Positions 10,298-21,315 of a stretch of DNA of 64,000 nt are shown here, piece after piece. Positions within the stretch are counted from its first letter, which is position 1. Every line of letters begins with the position of its first letter. The stretch is from Gordius sp. MW1 (Eukaryota > Nematomorpha > Gordioida > Gordea > Gordiidae), in the NCBI GenBank assembly GCA_964036665.1, contig OZ038526.1, forward strand, positions 7,316,001 through 7,380,000, read 5' to 3'. Both the position numbers and the translations under genes were made by a program. The notes beneath the pieces were generated by a model, which was not told the DNA's origin, ran no database searches, and saw nothing but the letters and a program-made list of their open reading frames with translations.

Positions 10298-12969
10298 AGC
10301 ATCACGTCGTCCATCACATAAACGCCCAAGGCCCACCTGTTTACGCCAAGCCTAGGCGCCTAGACCCTGTTAAATTGAAAATAGCTAAACAAGAATTTAC
10401 TCACATGCTTGAATTGGGTCTAATCCAACCTTCGGATAGTCCCTGGGCATCTCCTCTGCATATGGTCTCAAAGAAAGTACCCGGGGATTGGCGACCATGC
10501 GGTGATTACAGAGCCCTTAACACTCAAACCGTACCAGATCGATATCCCCTCCCACACCTCCACGACTTTTCGCTCAATCTAGCCGGCACAACAATCTACA
10601 GCAAGATAGATCTCGTTCGAGCCTACCACCAAATTCCCGTCGCCTCCGAAGACATCAAAAAGACAGCCATTACCACACCCTTCGGTCTATTCGAATATTC
10701 ACGTATGCCTTTTGGGCTACGCAACTCCGCTCAAACCTTCCAACGTTTCATCGACCAAGCCTTTCGAGGCCTGAACTTTACATTTGCCTATCTAGATGAT
10801 ATCTTAATTGCAAGCTCATCAACTACCGAACACTTAGAGCATCTCCGTCAAGTTTTCCAACGCCTACGTGAGTTCGATCTCAAGATTAACGTAAGCAAAT
10901 GTGAATGGGCACAACCTGCAATTAGCTTCCTTGGCCACCACGTATCGTCACAAGGTCTAACTCCAGTACCAGACAAAATCTCAGCTATCAAAAGTTTTGC
11001 CACCCCAACAACCATGACACAACTTCGTCGCTTCGTAGGTATGGTAAATTTTTACCGACGTTTTATACCTAGCTGCGCACTCCTCCTCCAGCCATTAACT
11101 GACCTGCTCAATGACTCAAAAGGACCCCTCGTGTTAACGCAAGACGCACATGAGGCATTCAACAAGACTAAGGAAGCGCTTGACGAGGTCACGACCCTGA
11201 ATCACCTAGTAGAAAGCGCCACTCTCTCATTAACAACCGACGCGTCAAACACCGCCATTGGCGCCGTTCTGCACCAAACAATAAATGGAGAAAGTAGCCC
11301 CCTATCATTTTTTTCGCTTAAATTAAATAAGGCCCAGACACGCTACAGCACATTTGGTAGGGAATTACTTGCTATTTACCTTTCTATAAAACATTATCGA
11401 CATGTTTTAGAAGGGCGAGACTTCACAGTTCACACAGATCACAAGCCTCTGACCTACGCCTTAACTAGTAAGTCTGACAAATACTCACCACGGGAAATAC
11501 GACAGCTAGATTACATATCACAATTTACATCCGACATTCAGTTCATCAAAGGTAAGACAAATATCGTGGCGGACGCTTTTTCGCGAACAGAGATAGATTC
11601 CATACAACTTACAAATACCACAATAACGGAAAGGATAGCTATGTCACAACAACGAGAACAATACTCAACCGAAGAGCTTGGATCCCTTAAATTGGAGCAG
11701 TGTTCAATTCCAGGTACGAGTTTAACCCTTACCTGCGATACATCCACCACAATTCCAAGGCCCTTAGTACCCAAGAGCCTACGACGCGAAGTTTTTGAGC
11801 ACCTACATGGTCTGTCCCATCCAGCCTCCCGGCCAACACTAAAACTGATTTCCAAACGTTTCGTCTGGCCTGGTATGAATAGAGATGTACGAGATTGGAC
11901 GAAACAGTGCGTTCCATGCCAAAAATGCAAAGTTAATAGACACACCATCACAGTCCCAGCCACTTTCGCGGAACCGGACGCAAGATTTAGTCATGTTCAC
12001 GTGGACCTCGTGGGCCCATTACCGCCTTCTAATGGACACATCTACATTTTCACCGCAGTCGATCGTTTTACCCGGTGGCCCGTGGCAATCCCAATCAACG
12101 ATGCGTCAGCTGAAACTGTAGCCCGAACATTTTTGACGCATTGGATAGCTAACTACGGAGTACCCACTACATTAACCACAGACCGAGGCCCCCAATTCCA
12201 GTCTGCCTTATTTAAACACTTATCTACTTTATTAGGTTACCATCATATAACCACTACGGCTTACCATCCACAAGCCAACGGTATGGTGGAACGATTTCAT
12301 CGTCAGTTAAAAAGTTCGATTACCGCAAAAGGAGACACTACCAATTGGTCTGATCGGATACCCCTTGTACTTCTAGGTATCCGAAGCACCGTCAAGGAAG
12401 ACTTATCCTGTTCAAGCGCTGAACTGGTATACGGCACCTCTTTGAGACTGCCAGGAGACTTTTTGCAACCATCAAATTGCGACACAAATGCAGCTGATTA
12501 CATTCAACGACTTCGGGAGCAGTTTGATCACGTTCGTTTCACACCCACCAGACCATCAAATATCAAACAACAGATTACCAACGATTTGGTTACAGCCACT
12601 CACGTATTTGTAAGAATTGACCGGCTTCGGAAAGCTTTAGTCCCTCCGTACGAAGGTCCTTACAAGGTAATCGAAAGACATACTAAATATTTCGTCATAG
12701 ACCACAAAGGAAAACTGGACACCGTTTCAATTGACCGTTTAAAGCCCGCCTTCCTTGAACCGAGATCCGATGAACCGATTTCCCCAAATCCATGTCCCTC
12801 CCCTCCAAGCCGACCTGCGTTAAGCAGACCTACCATGCAACCCGCTGTGTTTACTCCTCCCAAAGCAAGCAATTCTTCTTCTCCACCAACCAAAATCACT
12901 CCTACACCAATTATCACCAAGTCCGGCCGTCATGTTCATTGGCCCAAGAAGTTTTTCAATTTTATGTAA
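10279..12969 (+). CDS. pol: Gypsy pol: RT, RNase H, integrase
   Basis: Homology resumes at 10279; the first in-frame ATG is at 10375. Numbering from that Met: reverse transcriptase with IDLVRAYHQ and YLDD (139-142), RNase H with TTDAS (Asp 289), integrase HHCC finger (HLHGLSHP ... CVPCQKCK), and the integrase core with D544 (VDLVGP), D603 (TDRGPQF) and E639 (GMVERFH), a D,D-35-E spacing. A basic/proline-rich tail closes it. All catalytic residues are present and no internal stop occurs, so only the upstream frame break prevents a continuous polyprotein. Confidence 0.95.
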   Translation, partial: NYKVNVKHHVVHHINAQGPPVYAKPRRLDPVKLKIAKQEFTHMLELGLIQPSDSPWASPLHMVSKKVPGDWRPCGDYRALNTQTVPDRYPLPHLHDFSLNLAGTTIYSKIDLVRAYHQIPVASEDIKKTAITTPFGLFEYSRMPFGLRNSAQTFQRFIDQAFRGLNFTFAYLDDILIASSSTTEHLEHLRQVFQRLREFDLKINVSKCEWAQPAISFLGHHVSSQGLTPVPDKISAIKSFATPTTMTQLRRFVGMVNFYRRFIPSCALLLQPLTDLLNDSKGPLVLTQDAHEAFNKTKEALDEVTTLNHLVESATLSLTTDASNTAIGAVLHQTINGESSPLSFFSLKLNKAQTRYSTFGRELLAIYLSIKHYRHVLEGRDFTVHTDHKPLTYALTSKSDKYSPREIRQLDYISQFTSDIQFIKGKTNIVADAFSRTEIDSIQLTNTTITERIAMSQQREQYSTEELGSLKLEQCSIPGTSLTLTCDTSTTIPRPLVPKSLRREVFEHLHGLSHPASRPTLKLISKRFVWPGMNRDVRDWTKQCVPCQKCKVNRHTITVPATFAEPDARFSHVHVDLVGPLPPSNGHIYIFTAVDRFTRWPVAIPINDASAETVARTFLTHWIANYGVPTTLTTDRGPQFQSALFKHLSTLLGYHHITTTAYHPQANGMVERFHRQLKSSITAKGDTTNWSDRIPLVLLGIRSTVKEDLSCSSAELVYGTSLRLPGDFLQPSNCDTNAADYIQRLREQFDHVRFTPTRPSNIKQQITNDLVTATHVFVRIDRLRKALVPPYEGPYKVIERHTKYFVIDHKGKLDTVSIDRLKPAFLEPRSDEPISPNPCPSPPSRPALSRPTMQPAVFTPPKASNSSSPPTKITPTPIITKSGRHVHWPKKFFNFM

Positions 12970-12996
12970 CGCTCCACTTCTACGAAGGGGACTATT

Positions 12997-13300
12997 TGTA
13001 GGATATTAAAATGCGAGTTGACGATAGAAATGTAGCGGATTGTCAACTCCATATGTTATTATTATTACATCATTTCCACAAATCGCTTCATCCAAATATT
13101 GCATCACCATTCAAAACAAATCCATTCGCTTATACTTATCATCGCGTATATCAAATATTATACTTATCATCGCGTATATCAAATACAATCCACTCGCTTA
13201 TAACTATCATCGCGTATATCAAATATTATACTTATCATCGCGTATATCAAATACAATAATATTACCATACTCATCATTACCTACTTTTCTTAAAGTTAAA
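12997..13300 (+). repeat. 3' LTR
   Basis: 304 bp, apparently identical to the 5' LTR, followed by the AACT duplication at 13301-13304. The pol stop codon lies 27 bp upstream. Confidence 0.95.
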
Positions 13301-13304
13301 AACT

Positions 13305-13613
13305 AATAATCACATAGAAGGATTCCACAATAAGCTAAAGAAACTTGTAAAGGCTTCCCATCCCAATATTTATCAATTTATTGATTATCTCAAAAAGATA
13401 CAGAAAGAAACTAACTCAAATATCTATAAAATAAACCAAGGAAAAACAATAAACCCAAAATCTAAGAAAGAAATCAACAAAGAATCTTGTATCAATAATT
13501 TAAAAGAACATTATACTAACAGTGAAATAGACCCATCTCAATTTCTAAAAACAATATCATGTTATCTAAAATATAAAAAAAGAGATGCAATGTTAAATAT
13601 TATTACCACTTGA
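13305..13613 (+). pseudogene. MULE transposase relic, C-terminal part
   Basis: It continues the frame of 8382-8657: NNHIEGFHNKLKKLVKASHPNIYQF... is the typical RTNN.xEG(W/F)HN motif near the end of MULE transposases. The frame ends at TGA 13611-13613. Together with the upstream half it gives a contiguous C-terminal domain once the Gypsy element is removed. This shows the MULE frame was still open when the retroelement landed, although the 8379 stop suggests it was already dead. Confidence 0.8.
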
Positions 13614-13720
13614 TTATTTGTCTGTTATAATTTAGTAAATATTAATAAAATTGGTCTGTTATAATCTAGTAAATATTTATAAAAAAAACTTAAATGAGTG
13701 TAAAGGCAAAACATTTTAAA

Positions 13721-14346
13721 GGGTCAAAGTAGCAGGATTAAAAAGTAGCAGAATAATATGACTTTTAGATAATCAATATAACCCTAACCCTGACCTAAAA
13801 CACTAACCCCGACCTAAAACACTAACCCTCCTCACCAATCTAAGATGGAAGTATTAGTATTCAACATCTATAATATAAACTATGAATAAAAGATAGGTTA
13901 AAACTTAAATTCTATTTCCTTTATTTCCAAAATTGTAAAAATAATATCATATCCATGGAAGTATTAGTATTCAACATCTATAATATAAATTATGAATAAA
14001 AGATAGGTTAAAACTTAAATTCTATTTCCTTTATTTCCAAAATTATAAATATAATATCATATCCATGGAAGTATTAGTATTCAACATCTTTAATATAAAT
14101 TATGAATAGAATTTTAGGTTAAAACTTTTAATTCTATTTCCTTTATTTCCAAAATTGTAAATATAATATGATATCCATGGAAGTATTAGTATACAACATC
14201 TATAATATAAATTATGAATAAAAGATAGGTTAAAACTTACATTTTAATTCATCATATCAATAAACAGATGTTCAATCTTGACCAGTTCTGACCAGTCTTG
14301 ATCAGTTCTGACCAATTCTGCTGTTTTTTTTCTGCGGTTTTGACCC
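13721..14346. mobile_element. Non-autonomous MULE-related element with internal tandem repeats
   Basis: It starts GGGTCAAAGTAGCAG, like 8110, and ends ctgcggttttgaccc preceded by repeated gaccagttctgacc phrases, matching the element at 63786-64000. The interior shares cctaaaacactaaccc phrases with that element, so they are one family. Its own tandem array (13845-14242) lengthens it. No target duplication was found, so its boundary with the autonomous MULE relic is uncertain. Confidence 0.68.
13845..14242. repeat. 110-bp tandem repeat, about 3.6 copies
   Basis: Units begin at 13845, 13955, 14065 and 14177 with atggaagtattagtat and differ by few substitutions, so the amplification is recent. 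It sits inside the MULE-related MITE. No coding capacity. Confidence 0.92.
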
Positions 14347-14353
14347 GGTCCCG

Positions 14354-14690
14354 TTGTGAGCATATAGAAAATAGTAATTTTCGCAAATTAAATAATTTTA
14401 AAAAGGTAAATAAAAAATATTAAAGTGGGTAGATATTAAAAACAGCATTTTATAATAAATATCATTTAAATACATAAAAATTAAAAATGTAAAAACTGCG
14501 ATTAAAGTTTGTTTAATAATATAGTGCCATCAATATTTTGTATAATATTAATTTATTGACGTTTAATATAATTTATAAACTAGTGAGGAAGGTAAATTGA
14601 CTGTTATAGGGCAAAATTAAAGGTTAAAATACACCAAATACACTCTTCAAAATGGAGGAAAATTAGACACATTACCCATATTCAACATAT
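14354..14690. repeat. Inverted copy of the repeat at 37266-37600
   Basis: The block recurs in reverse complement within the hAT family IV element at 37237-37681 (shared phrases such as ctagtgaggaaggtaaattgac and tcaaaatggaggaaaatt). The terminal CATAGACTA repeats are missing here, so this is a truncated copy. Confidence 0.75.
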
Positions 14691-15201
14691 GGCATTAAGT
14701 GTTTATAACAAGTTGCCTTTCCTGATTTTAAATTTATGCCGTCCTGAAAAACTATAAAAATAAAACTTTGAAAAATAGTTGACTTTCGGATATAATTCTT
14801 ATACTCTATACATAAACATGTATCGCTACATTTTTATACTAGGCCTTTGCGGACATGCTAAATCCTAAATCAAAGGCTAGGTTATTCATAGCTATAAGTG
14901 GCTCCAATATTTCTTTAAACCTCGAGAGTATTCCTGAAAATCCCGAACGCGAGAGCATTCGTGGGTTATAACTTTACCCCACTTTTTAACTTCTTATAAC
15001 TTTCAAAGTATTCTTTAAAACCTTTCAAATTTTAAACATGTGTTTATACAGGTTTTAAGATTAATGGTATAAATTTTGATATGAATCTAATCAACATTAC
15101 AAAATTTATTAACAATTTTTGGACCCCTATTTTTATTTTGATTATTTTGAAGCTTTTCCTCTTGACATCATAGACCTTAAAATAAATCAAAATAAACCTA
15201 A
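14691..15201. other. Unassigned repeat carrying cgagagcattcgtggg
   Basis: No gene. The phrase gagcattcgtggg near 14953 recurs at 15618 on the far side of the Helitron with similar surroundings (ccccac/gtgggg inverted phrases), suggesting an older element split by the Helitron. Confidence 0.4.
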
Positions 15202-15513
15202 TCTATATATATAAAGTAAAGTGTATATATGTATGTATGTGTGTATGTATGTCTGGGCTAAACTCTGAAACTACCGGCCCGATTCGCGCGAAAATTTAGC
15301 CATAGATGCCCAGGGCGGCCAGGGGTAAAATAGCTTTTTCAGAATCCTAAAATTCCTTTTAGTTTTAAAAATATCGGAAATTTCCCGGCCAGTTTCATTT
15401 ATAGCATCATATACAATAATGACGTCATACATACAAGGTTGAAGTTTTCTCTAATTTTATTATATTAAAGAAAATTGTATTTTTAGCAAAACAACGTTTG
15501 CCGGGTCACCTAG
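15202..15513 (+). mobile_element. Short non-autonomous Helitron
   Basis: The 5' end is TCTATATATATAAAG preceded by A. The 3' end is CCGGGTCACCTAG followed by T. The element therefore has TC...CTAG ends inserted between A and T without target duplication, as Helitrons do. A small hairpin (GCAAA ... TTTGC, 15486-15500) precedes the 3' end. The 5' third (gtatgtatgt, then actaccggcccgattcgc) matches widespread animal Helitron ends. No coding capacity. A degraded relative is at about 48600-48765 in reverse orientation. Confidence 0.9.
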
Positions 15514-15883
15514 TTTTTTATCAAAAGAATGATCAAAATGTATTAAAAACAAAATTGTAAAAGATATCATCATTCAAAAAAATAGATACATTTTTTCAAA
15601 CAAAAATAATTACGTAAGAGCATTCGTGGGGTAAACAGAACCCCACGAGCCAAAAAAAACTTCTATATTTTAAAAAGTATTAAGCCAAAACCTATGAAAT
15701 TTATACCTAACCTAGTTCTTGATAAAATATTAAGCTACTGAAAAGACCAAATTCATTAGACCTAAATTGCGTTTTATATTTTAACTTATAATTTGCGTGG
15801 GCTTTCGAAATACCCCACTCGCGGGTTAAATTATTATAAATATACCCTGAAATCAATTTTTAACAAAAAGTATAATGGCTTAG
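15514..15883. other. Spacer
   Basis: AT-rich, no gene. It contains the second gagcattcgtgggg phrase and ccccacgagcc, probably the right half of the repeat interrupted by the Helitron. Confidence 0.4.
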
Positions 15884-15888
15884 TACAC

Positions 15889-16426
15889 TATCGTATTCGT
15901 GCGAAAAGGAATACGATTTAAATAAGAAGGTCCCGAAGGGAAGAGTTATTAGGAATTAATTGGGGGAACTTAAAGGAAAATTGGGCCGTAAAACGATAAA
16001 TTATTGGGGGATGGCCGGGCCGCGAACAGGCTCACGCGCGTACGCAGAAATATTTCTCAACTGTCTTTATTACATGGCATTAATATAATCACAACCAAGA
16101 AAATATATAATAATTAAAAGATCGCAATGTCAAAATCGCATACGATAAGATGCGTATATCGAAAATCACTCACGCGTAAGAAAAATAACAAATACGTATC
16201 AGCGCGTCGGGGGGGGGTATACGCGTACTAGAAATTAAATGTAAAAGAATAATGGTCTACGCTATGAGTGTACAACGTGTAAGATCAAAAGATTGTACCG
16301 CGTGTTGAACTCTTAACTTTAATTTTTGAATAAGATGAGATGAGGGGGGGGGGTGTGTGGGAAGACATCTTCATCATCGTATCTCTGGATACGCTAATTT
16401 CATTCTTCGTGTATGGGTACACGACA
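15889..16426 (-). mobile_element. Solo LTR, copy 1
   Basis: 538 bp flanked by TACAC at 15884-15888 and 16427-16431, a 5-bp target duplication. In minus orientation it runs TGTCGTGTACCC...CGAATACGATA. Its first 40 bases resemble the LTRs at 39098 and 40326, so they are related families. It has no internal domain, so it arose by LTR-LTR recombination after insertion. Confidence 0.9.
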
Positions 16427-16431
16427 TACAC

Positions 16432-16747
16432 AATTCGTTTTAAACATCTTTTTCACCGATTTAAGAGTCGCATTAATTAAATTTGCAGCAAATGTTTCTA
16501 AAAAGTCGTGTGACGACAACTAAAGGGGCTAATGGGTATTAAAAATTTATTTAATTGCTTCGCTACTAGATAAATTCCTAGGCCTCTAAACCAAACGATC
16601 CCTCGCATATCAATATGCGTCATCAGTCGGCTAACACGAAACATTATGACTATAGAAAATACCTTATTTTCTCGGATTTGTTTATTTAAAAAGTAGCGAA
16701 AACTTTAAAACAAACGTCAAACAAAACAGTTATCGTGAATAAGGATT
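16432..16747. other. Spacer between two solo LTRs
   Basis: 316 bp without gene, primer site or polypurine tract. It is genomic spacer rather than the interior of a retroelement. Confidence 0.7.
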
Positions 16748-16752
16748 GTTTA

Positions 16753-17290
16753 TATCGTATTCGTGCGAAAAGGAATACGATTTAAATAAGAAGGTCCCGA
16801 AGGGAAGAGTTATTAGGAATTAATTGGGGGAACTTAAAGGAAAATTGGGCCGTAAAACGATAAATTATTGGGGGATGGCCGGGCCGCGAACAGGCTCACG
16901 CGCGTACGCAGAAATATTTCTCAACTGTCTTTATTACATGGCATTAATATAATCACAACCAAGAAAATATATAATAATTAAAAGATCGCAATGTCAAAAT
17001 CGCATACGATAAGATGCGTATATCGAAAATCACTCACGCGTAAGAAAAATAACAAATACGTATCAGCGCGTCGGGGGGGGGGTATACGCGTACTAGAAAT
17101 TAAATGTAAAAGAATAATGGTCTACGCTATGAGTGTACAACGTGTAAGATCAAAAGATTGTACCGCGTGTTGAACTCTTAACTTTAATTTTTGAATAAGA
17201 TGAGATGAGGGGGGGGGTGTGTGGGAAGACATCTTCATCATCGTATCTCTGGATACGCTAATTTCATTCTTCGTGTATGGGTACACGACA
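16753..17290 (-). mobile_element. Solo LTR, copy 2
   Basis: Nearly identical to copy 1 and in the same orientation, but flanked by a different 5-bp duplication, GTTTA (16748-16752 and 17291-17295). It is therefore an independent insertion. The 60-codon ORF inside (16991-17173) is not meaningful. Confidence 0.9.
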
Positions 17291-17295
17291 GTTTA

Positions 17296-18292
17296 TCAAA
17301 GAAATAGTTGTATTGTATTTTGCATTTATTCTGACAACTACGATTCTGCTAAATAAACGTATGCTATAACCGGCGTATGAATCGTGTTGTTTGAATAAGC
17401 TAACGTTAAGCTTACACCTAGCTGTTTTATTTGTTGGAGCTTGGTAGTAATCTATTTTATATTATATTTTCTCCGAGGTCCAGGAATGTCTCTGGAATGA
17501 GGGTATGTATGCATGCCTTTGTAAGTTATGTCTTAACCACTAACTAAGATGTTTCCTCATATTTGTTTCCTGTCTTTACTTCATTATTTTTCACATTTAA
17601 AGCCATGTTGGTTAATTTTTCAATTTAACTCTATTACTACCTAAATATTTTGTAATGCAATGATACAAAAAGCGCATAGACGAACGAATCCGATATATTA
17701 TGGAAGCTGCCAAGTCCGACATGGTTGTTATCCATATTACCCACATTAATTAAACTTATATTTGAAACACTTTTTATAAAGCTGTTTGACAAAAAAAACT
17801 ATTAACCTGACCCTAGACAAATATAACAAAAAATGAATATCTAAATAGTATTAAGGATTTATAACATATTTACAATAATCAAAGTTGTTTCAAATTTACT
17901 TAGATAAATAAATTTATTAATGCTTATAAGGTTTATATTTAAAAATGTAAACCAAGAGTTATAGACTCTAGTTGACAAAGATTTAATTTTTTTGTGTGGT
18001 AACTGGTAAAGCCTAAAATATTTGATACAGTTATTGCAAATATTTTCGTTTCACGACCCCATACAACTATCGTATATATAGATTATTGAAGCAAATACAA
18101 TTCGATTCACGGATCTATTTTGGTATATTAACAAAATCATTTGAATAATTTCTTAATTCTTTTCACTTAATTTGTTTAAAACATTTAGTCCCCTTAAAAT
18201 TCTAAACTATTATACATCAATCAATACAGAGATTGTACAGCCTATTTATGAATAAGGAGGTGTATTGGGTCAAATCTCAATTGCAATCATCT
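17296..18292. other. Unassigned AT-rich DNA
   Basis: About 1 kb. No gene, terminal repeat or tandem structure recognised. Confidence 0.5.
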
Positions 18293-18300
18293 GCCTAAGG

Positions 18301-19103
18301 CAGTGATTCTTAACCTGGAAGTCGCGAGAAGTTTGCCGGGGAGCCGCCAAATTTTTTTAGAATAAAATAAAAATATTCAGAAAAGCTTTAGAAAAAATAC
18401 TCACCAGGGGATTCGAACTCGTTGCCTTCTGTTTGTTTACATTTACAAGACGTTCGCTAGCACCGCTCAAACCCTGCTGTTATTAAAATAAGCTGTTAAA
18501 CTTATTATTTATAATGAAAACAATTTTTTGAATGGTAGATTTTTTTGCTGTTTCATAATTTATTCATTTTCTAATCTTTAAAATAATTATCTTCATTTAA
18601 TTTTACAATTCAACAAATTTAACTTCTAATAAAAATAAAGCGAACTTCTCACCACCGACTTTGGATCGCAAAATAGTGCATTATTTCTTATATTGTTTGT
18701 TTATTTTAAATAGTTATTATATATATTATGAGCAAATAGCAGAAAAAGAAACATTGGAAAAATTTTTTAATCTAAATAATCGCGGACCAGGAACTTCAAA
18801 TATTAGTGAAAGTTCCGATGATGATGCAGTGAAAAATGAAACGGAAAGAACCAATAGTCCTAAAATTAAAGGTATAAAATCAAGTAACAATAAAATTAGA
18901 AAATACTATCGTGATTATATTAAATATGGGTTTGTAAGCATAGAAGTTCGAGGAACTACAAAACCACAATGTGTTATATGTAGTGTAGTTCTCTCTAAAT
19001 AGATAATATAACAAATATAAATCATTATGAAAAAAATGGGATGCCGCAAACAAATTATAAAATATTTGGGGGGCCGCGTGTATAAAAAGGTTAAGAACCA
19101 CTG
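18301..19103. mobile_element. hAT element, family VI (ZBED5-like ends)
   Basis: Inverted ends CAGTGATTCTTAACCT and AGGTTAAGAACCACTG are flanked by the perfect 8-bp duplication GCCTAAGG (18293-18300, 19104-19111). The ends match the well-known animal hAT type with CAGTGGTTCTTAACC. A short coding relic is inside, so this is an internally deleted derivative. Confidence 0.93.
18730..19002 (+). pseudogene. hAT transposase N-terminal relic
   Basis: The frame lacks a plausible ATG (the open frame begins at TTG 18661). It reads RKYYRDYIKYGFVSIEVRGTTKPQCVICSVVLSK before a stop, the region leading into the BED zinc finger of ZBED5/SCAND3-type hAT transposases (first CxxC pair only). Everything downstream is deleted. 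Confidence 0.7.
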
Positions 19104-19111
19104 GCCTAAGG

Positions 19112-21116
19112 TATGAAATATTTTTGGTTGAGAGTGATATTGGTGATTTACTTGGATTTGTTTAAAATTGGTGACCCACGTGTTCATTACCTCCGGAATA
19201 AAACCAAAGCTGTGAAGATAATCAATATTTCCTGTCTTTATTTCAGCAGAGGATATGAGATATTGAAAGTTATTCAATATCGAAAACATTTGTTGTGATA
19301 TCCCAACATACAATCATATCACACGTTCATGAAATGATAGTTACACCATCGGGTGTCTTGCTGTCCGTGGTTCTTAATCCGGTGGGTTCCTAAATTAGAA
19401 AAGCTTTATTTTAATATTGCCCAATGAATTTGTTATAATTAAATAACGGGGATGCGCGCCTTTACGATATTGAATTGTAGGAGATGTTGCCTCTTTCAGA
19501 CAGATAAGCGACGGAAGTCGACAAGGAATTTAGGTTAAATGTTACAACCAGGCCGTAGGTCTTATAACTATGCGTTCCTTGCCCAACAATTTTAAACCGT
19601 TGTTTTTTACTTGGAAGGACCGAGTCATATATAATGACCGGCGAACGCTCATTAATTAGCCATTTCCAGCGATAGGTTGTTAAGAACGGTACACTAAGGA
19701 AGATTCTATAATCGGTAAATCCTATTTCTTTGTAAGCATTCCTTGTGTCGAATTAAATACTAAATGGTTATTTATAAGCTTTTCTATAAAGGCAATTTTT
19801 TGCTTTCGACTACTGGTAAAAGCTAATAATATGTCTGAGGTGGTAAAGATTTGGTCATGGCCGGCTTGCACACACGGAATCTTCCTCACCGAGCCAAGCA
19901 CTTGACTACGCACAAGATGCTTTATCGATGATACAATGCTTAGCTTTTAAAAAGTTTGACAAAACTTTTATTCAATTTTTGTAAGGTTGTGGGAAATTTT
20001 TTTTGGCATAACCTTTGGCAGGTTAATATGTAGTGATGCGGAAAAACCGAGAAAAATTTCGGTCTCGAGATTTGAATTTGAAAAGTGGAGTCGAGATTGA
20101 GACGAGAATTTTGACCTCGAGACGTGACGAGATTTTATATTCGAGATCTCTAACAATTTTTTATTGGCCATCATAATTATATATAGTAAATTTAGCTTAA
20201 ATTTCTATTTTAGATGATTCACATGTGAAATTTTAAATTAAATGTAAATAAATGTAATGGATCTTCCTAAATTTTAAAAAATTTTAAACATACAAGTAAT
20301 TAATATTAATTCTATATCCGCTTAAAATTTGAATTTTATTAATATAAGCTTGTTCAATAAAATATGAGTGGCCTTAGGGCTTGTAAAAAATTATTTTGCA
20401 TATTTTATCGTCAGCATTAATATAATATGAAAATAAAAGAGTTCTGATAAAGTAGAACACTAATATATCTTCAAATTTAGCAACAATTCCACCACACTGT
20501 TTGATGACATGACATTTTAAATAGTTAATTAAACAAAGTACTCATATGAATTTGGCTAAAATGACTTAAGAATTTTTGAGCACCCCAGCGATTTCTGTGC
20601 CTGCCGAACTATCTTTTTGGAGAGAATCTCTTACAGTTCGAAAATACAATGTTTAATCATAAGTCTGCCAAGATTTTTGATTTAACTCATTATGGTACAC
20701 TTCTGAAATTTTGATGCATTTGTTTTGCCATTTACATTACATCCACATAATGGTAGGGTTGGAATCTATAAATTTTCTGTAAACATTACGATTTTGCAAA
20801 ACAATAATATATATGAGCTTAAGCTTTATTAATAAATAAATATTTTACGGCAAAATAATTTCTAAGTAAATATTTTAAGCAATAATATAATCATGAATAT
20901 AATATGGTTTTGCACTATAATAGATCCGTTACTTTTTGAATGTAAAAGTATTTTTTTTATATATGTGCAATTTTTTAAAACCTTAAATTTAATGTGTTAC
21001 TATTTTAGCAACAATGCTACTTTCAGTGGTTTTATTACAACTTTGCAATATATACAACTAATTATTTAGGTCATGATCAATAATGAGTATCCACACTCAC
21101 CTTTGTGGTTGCTATG
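19112..21116. other. Unassigned 2-kb stretch
   Basis: No gene accepted. 19430-19900 is less AT-rich and lacks repeats seen elsewhere. 20030-20165 is rich in ctcgag/gagac phrases and starts tagtgatg, like family V ends, so it may be a truncated MITE; no partner end was found nearby. Confidence 0.4.
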
Positions 21117-21124
21117 ACAATATA

Positions 21125-21292
21125 CATAGGCGTAGCCAGGGGGGGGGGCGGGGAGGGGGGGCTACCCCCTTTAAATCACAAAAGTTGTTAAAATTTATTA
21201 AAATTATGGCTAAAATTTCAAAAAATGCTCATTTTGCCCCTCCCTAAATCATTATTGCCCCCCCCCTAATCCCAATGCTGGCTAGGCCCATG
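21125..21292. mobile_element. MITE, family III
   Basis: Ends CATAGGCGTAGCCAG and CTGGCTAGGCCCATG are flanked by the perfect 8-bp duplication ACAATATA (21117-21124, 21293-21300). The interior has G and C runs as in the other copies. Confidence 0.92.
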
Positions 21293-21315
21293 ACAATATA
21301 ACTATAATAAAAAAA

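Larger units (their letters stand above)
8658..13300 (+). mobile_element. Young full-length Ty3/Gypsy element, CsRn1-type
   Basis: The order is 5' LTR (8658-8961), primer site, gag, pol, 3' LTR (12997-13300), with AACT duplicated on both sides. By eye comparison the 304-bp LTRs are identical, so insertion was very recent. CsRn1 affiliation rests on the CHCC gag motif and the tRNA-Trp-type primer site, both hallmarks of that clade. One frame break in a C run between protease and RT is the only visible defect. There is no env-like ORF after integrase, and a polypurine stretch (cgaaggggac) lies shortly before the 3' LTR. Confidence 0.95.

Noticed and set aside
15889-17290. One LTR element with 538-bp LTRs and a 326-bp interior
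   Set aside because: Each repeat has its own different 5-bp duplication and the spacer has no primer site or purine tract.
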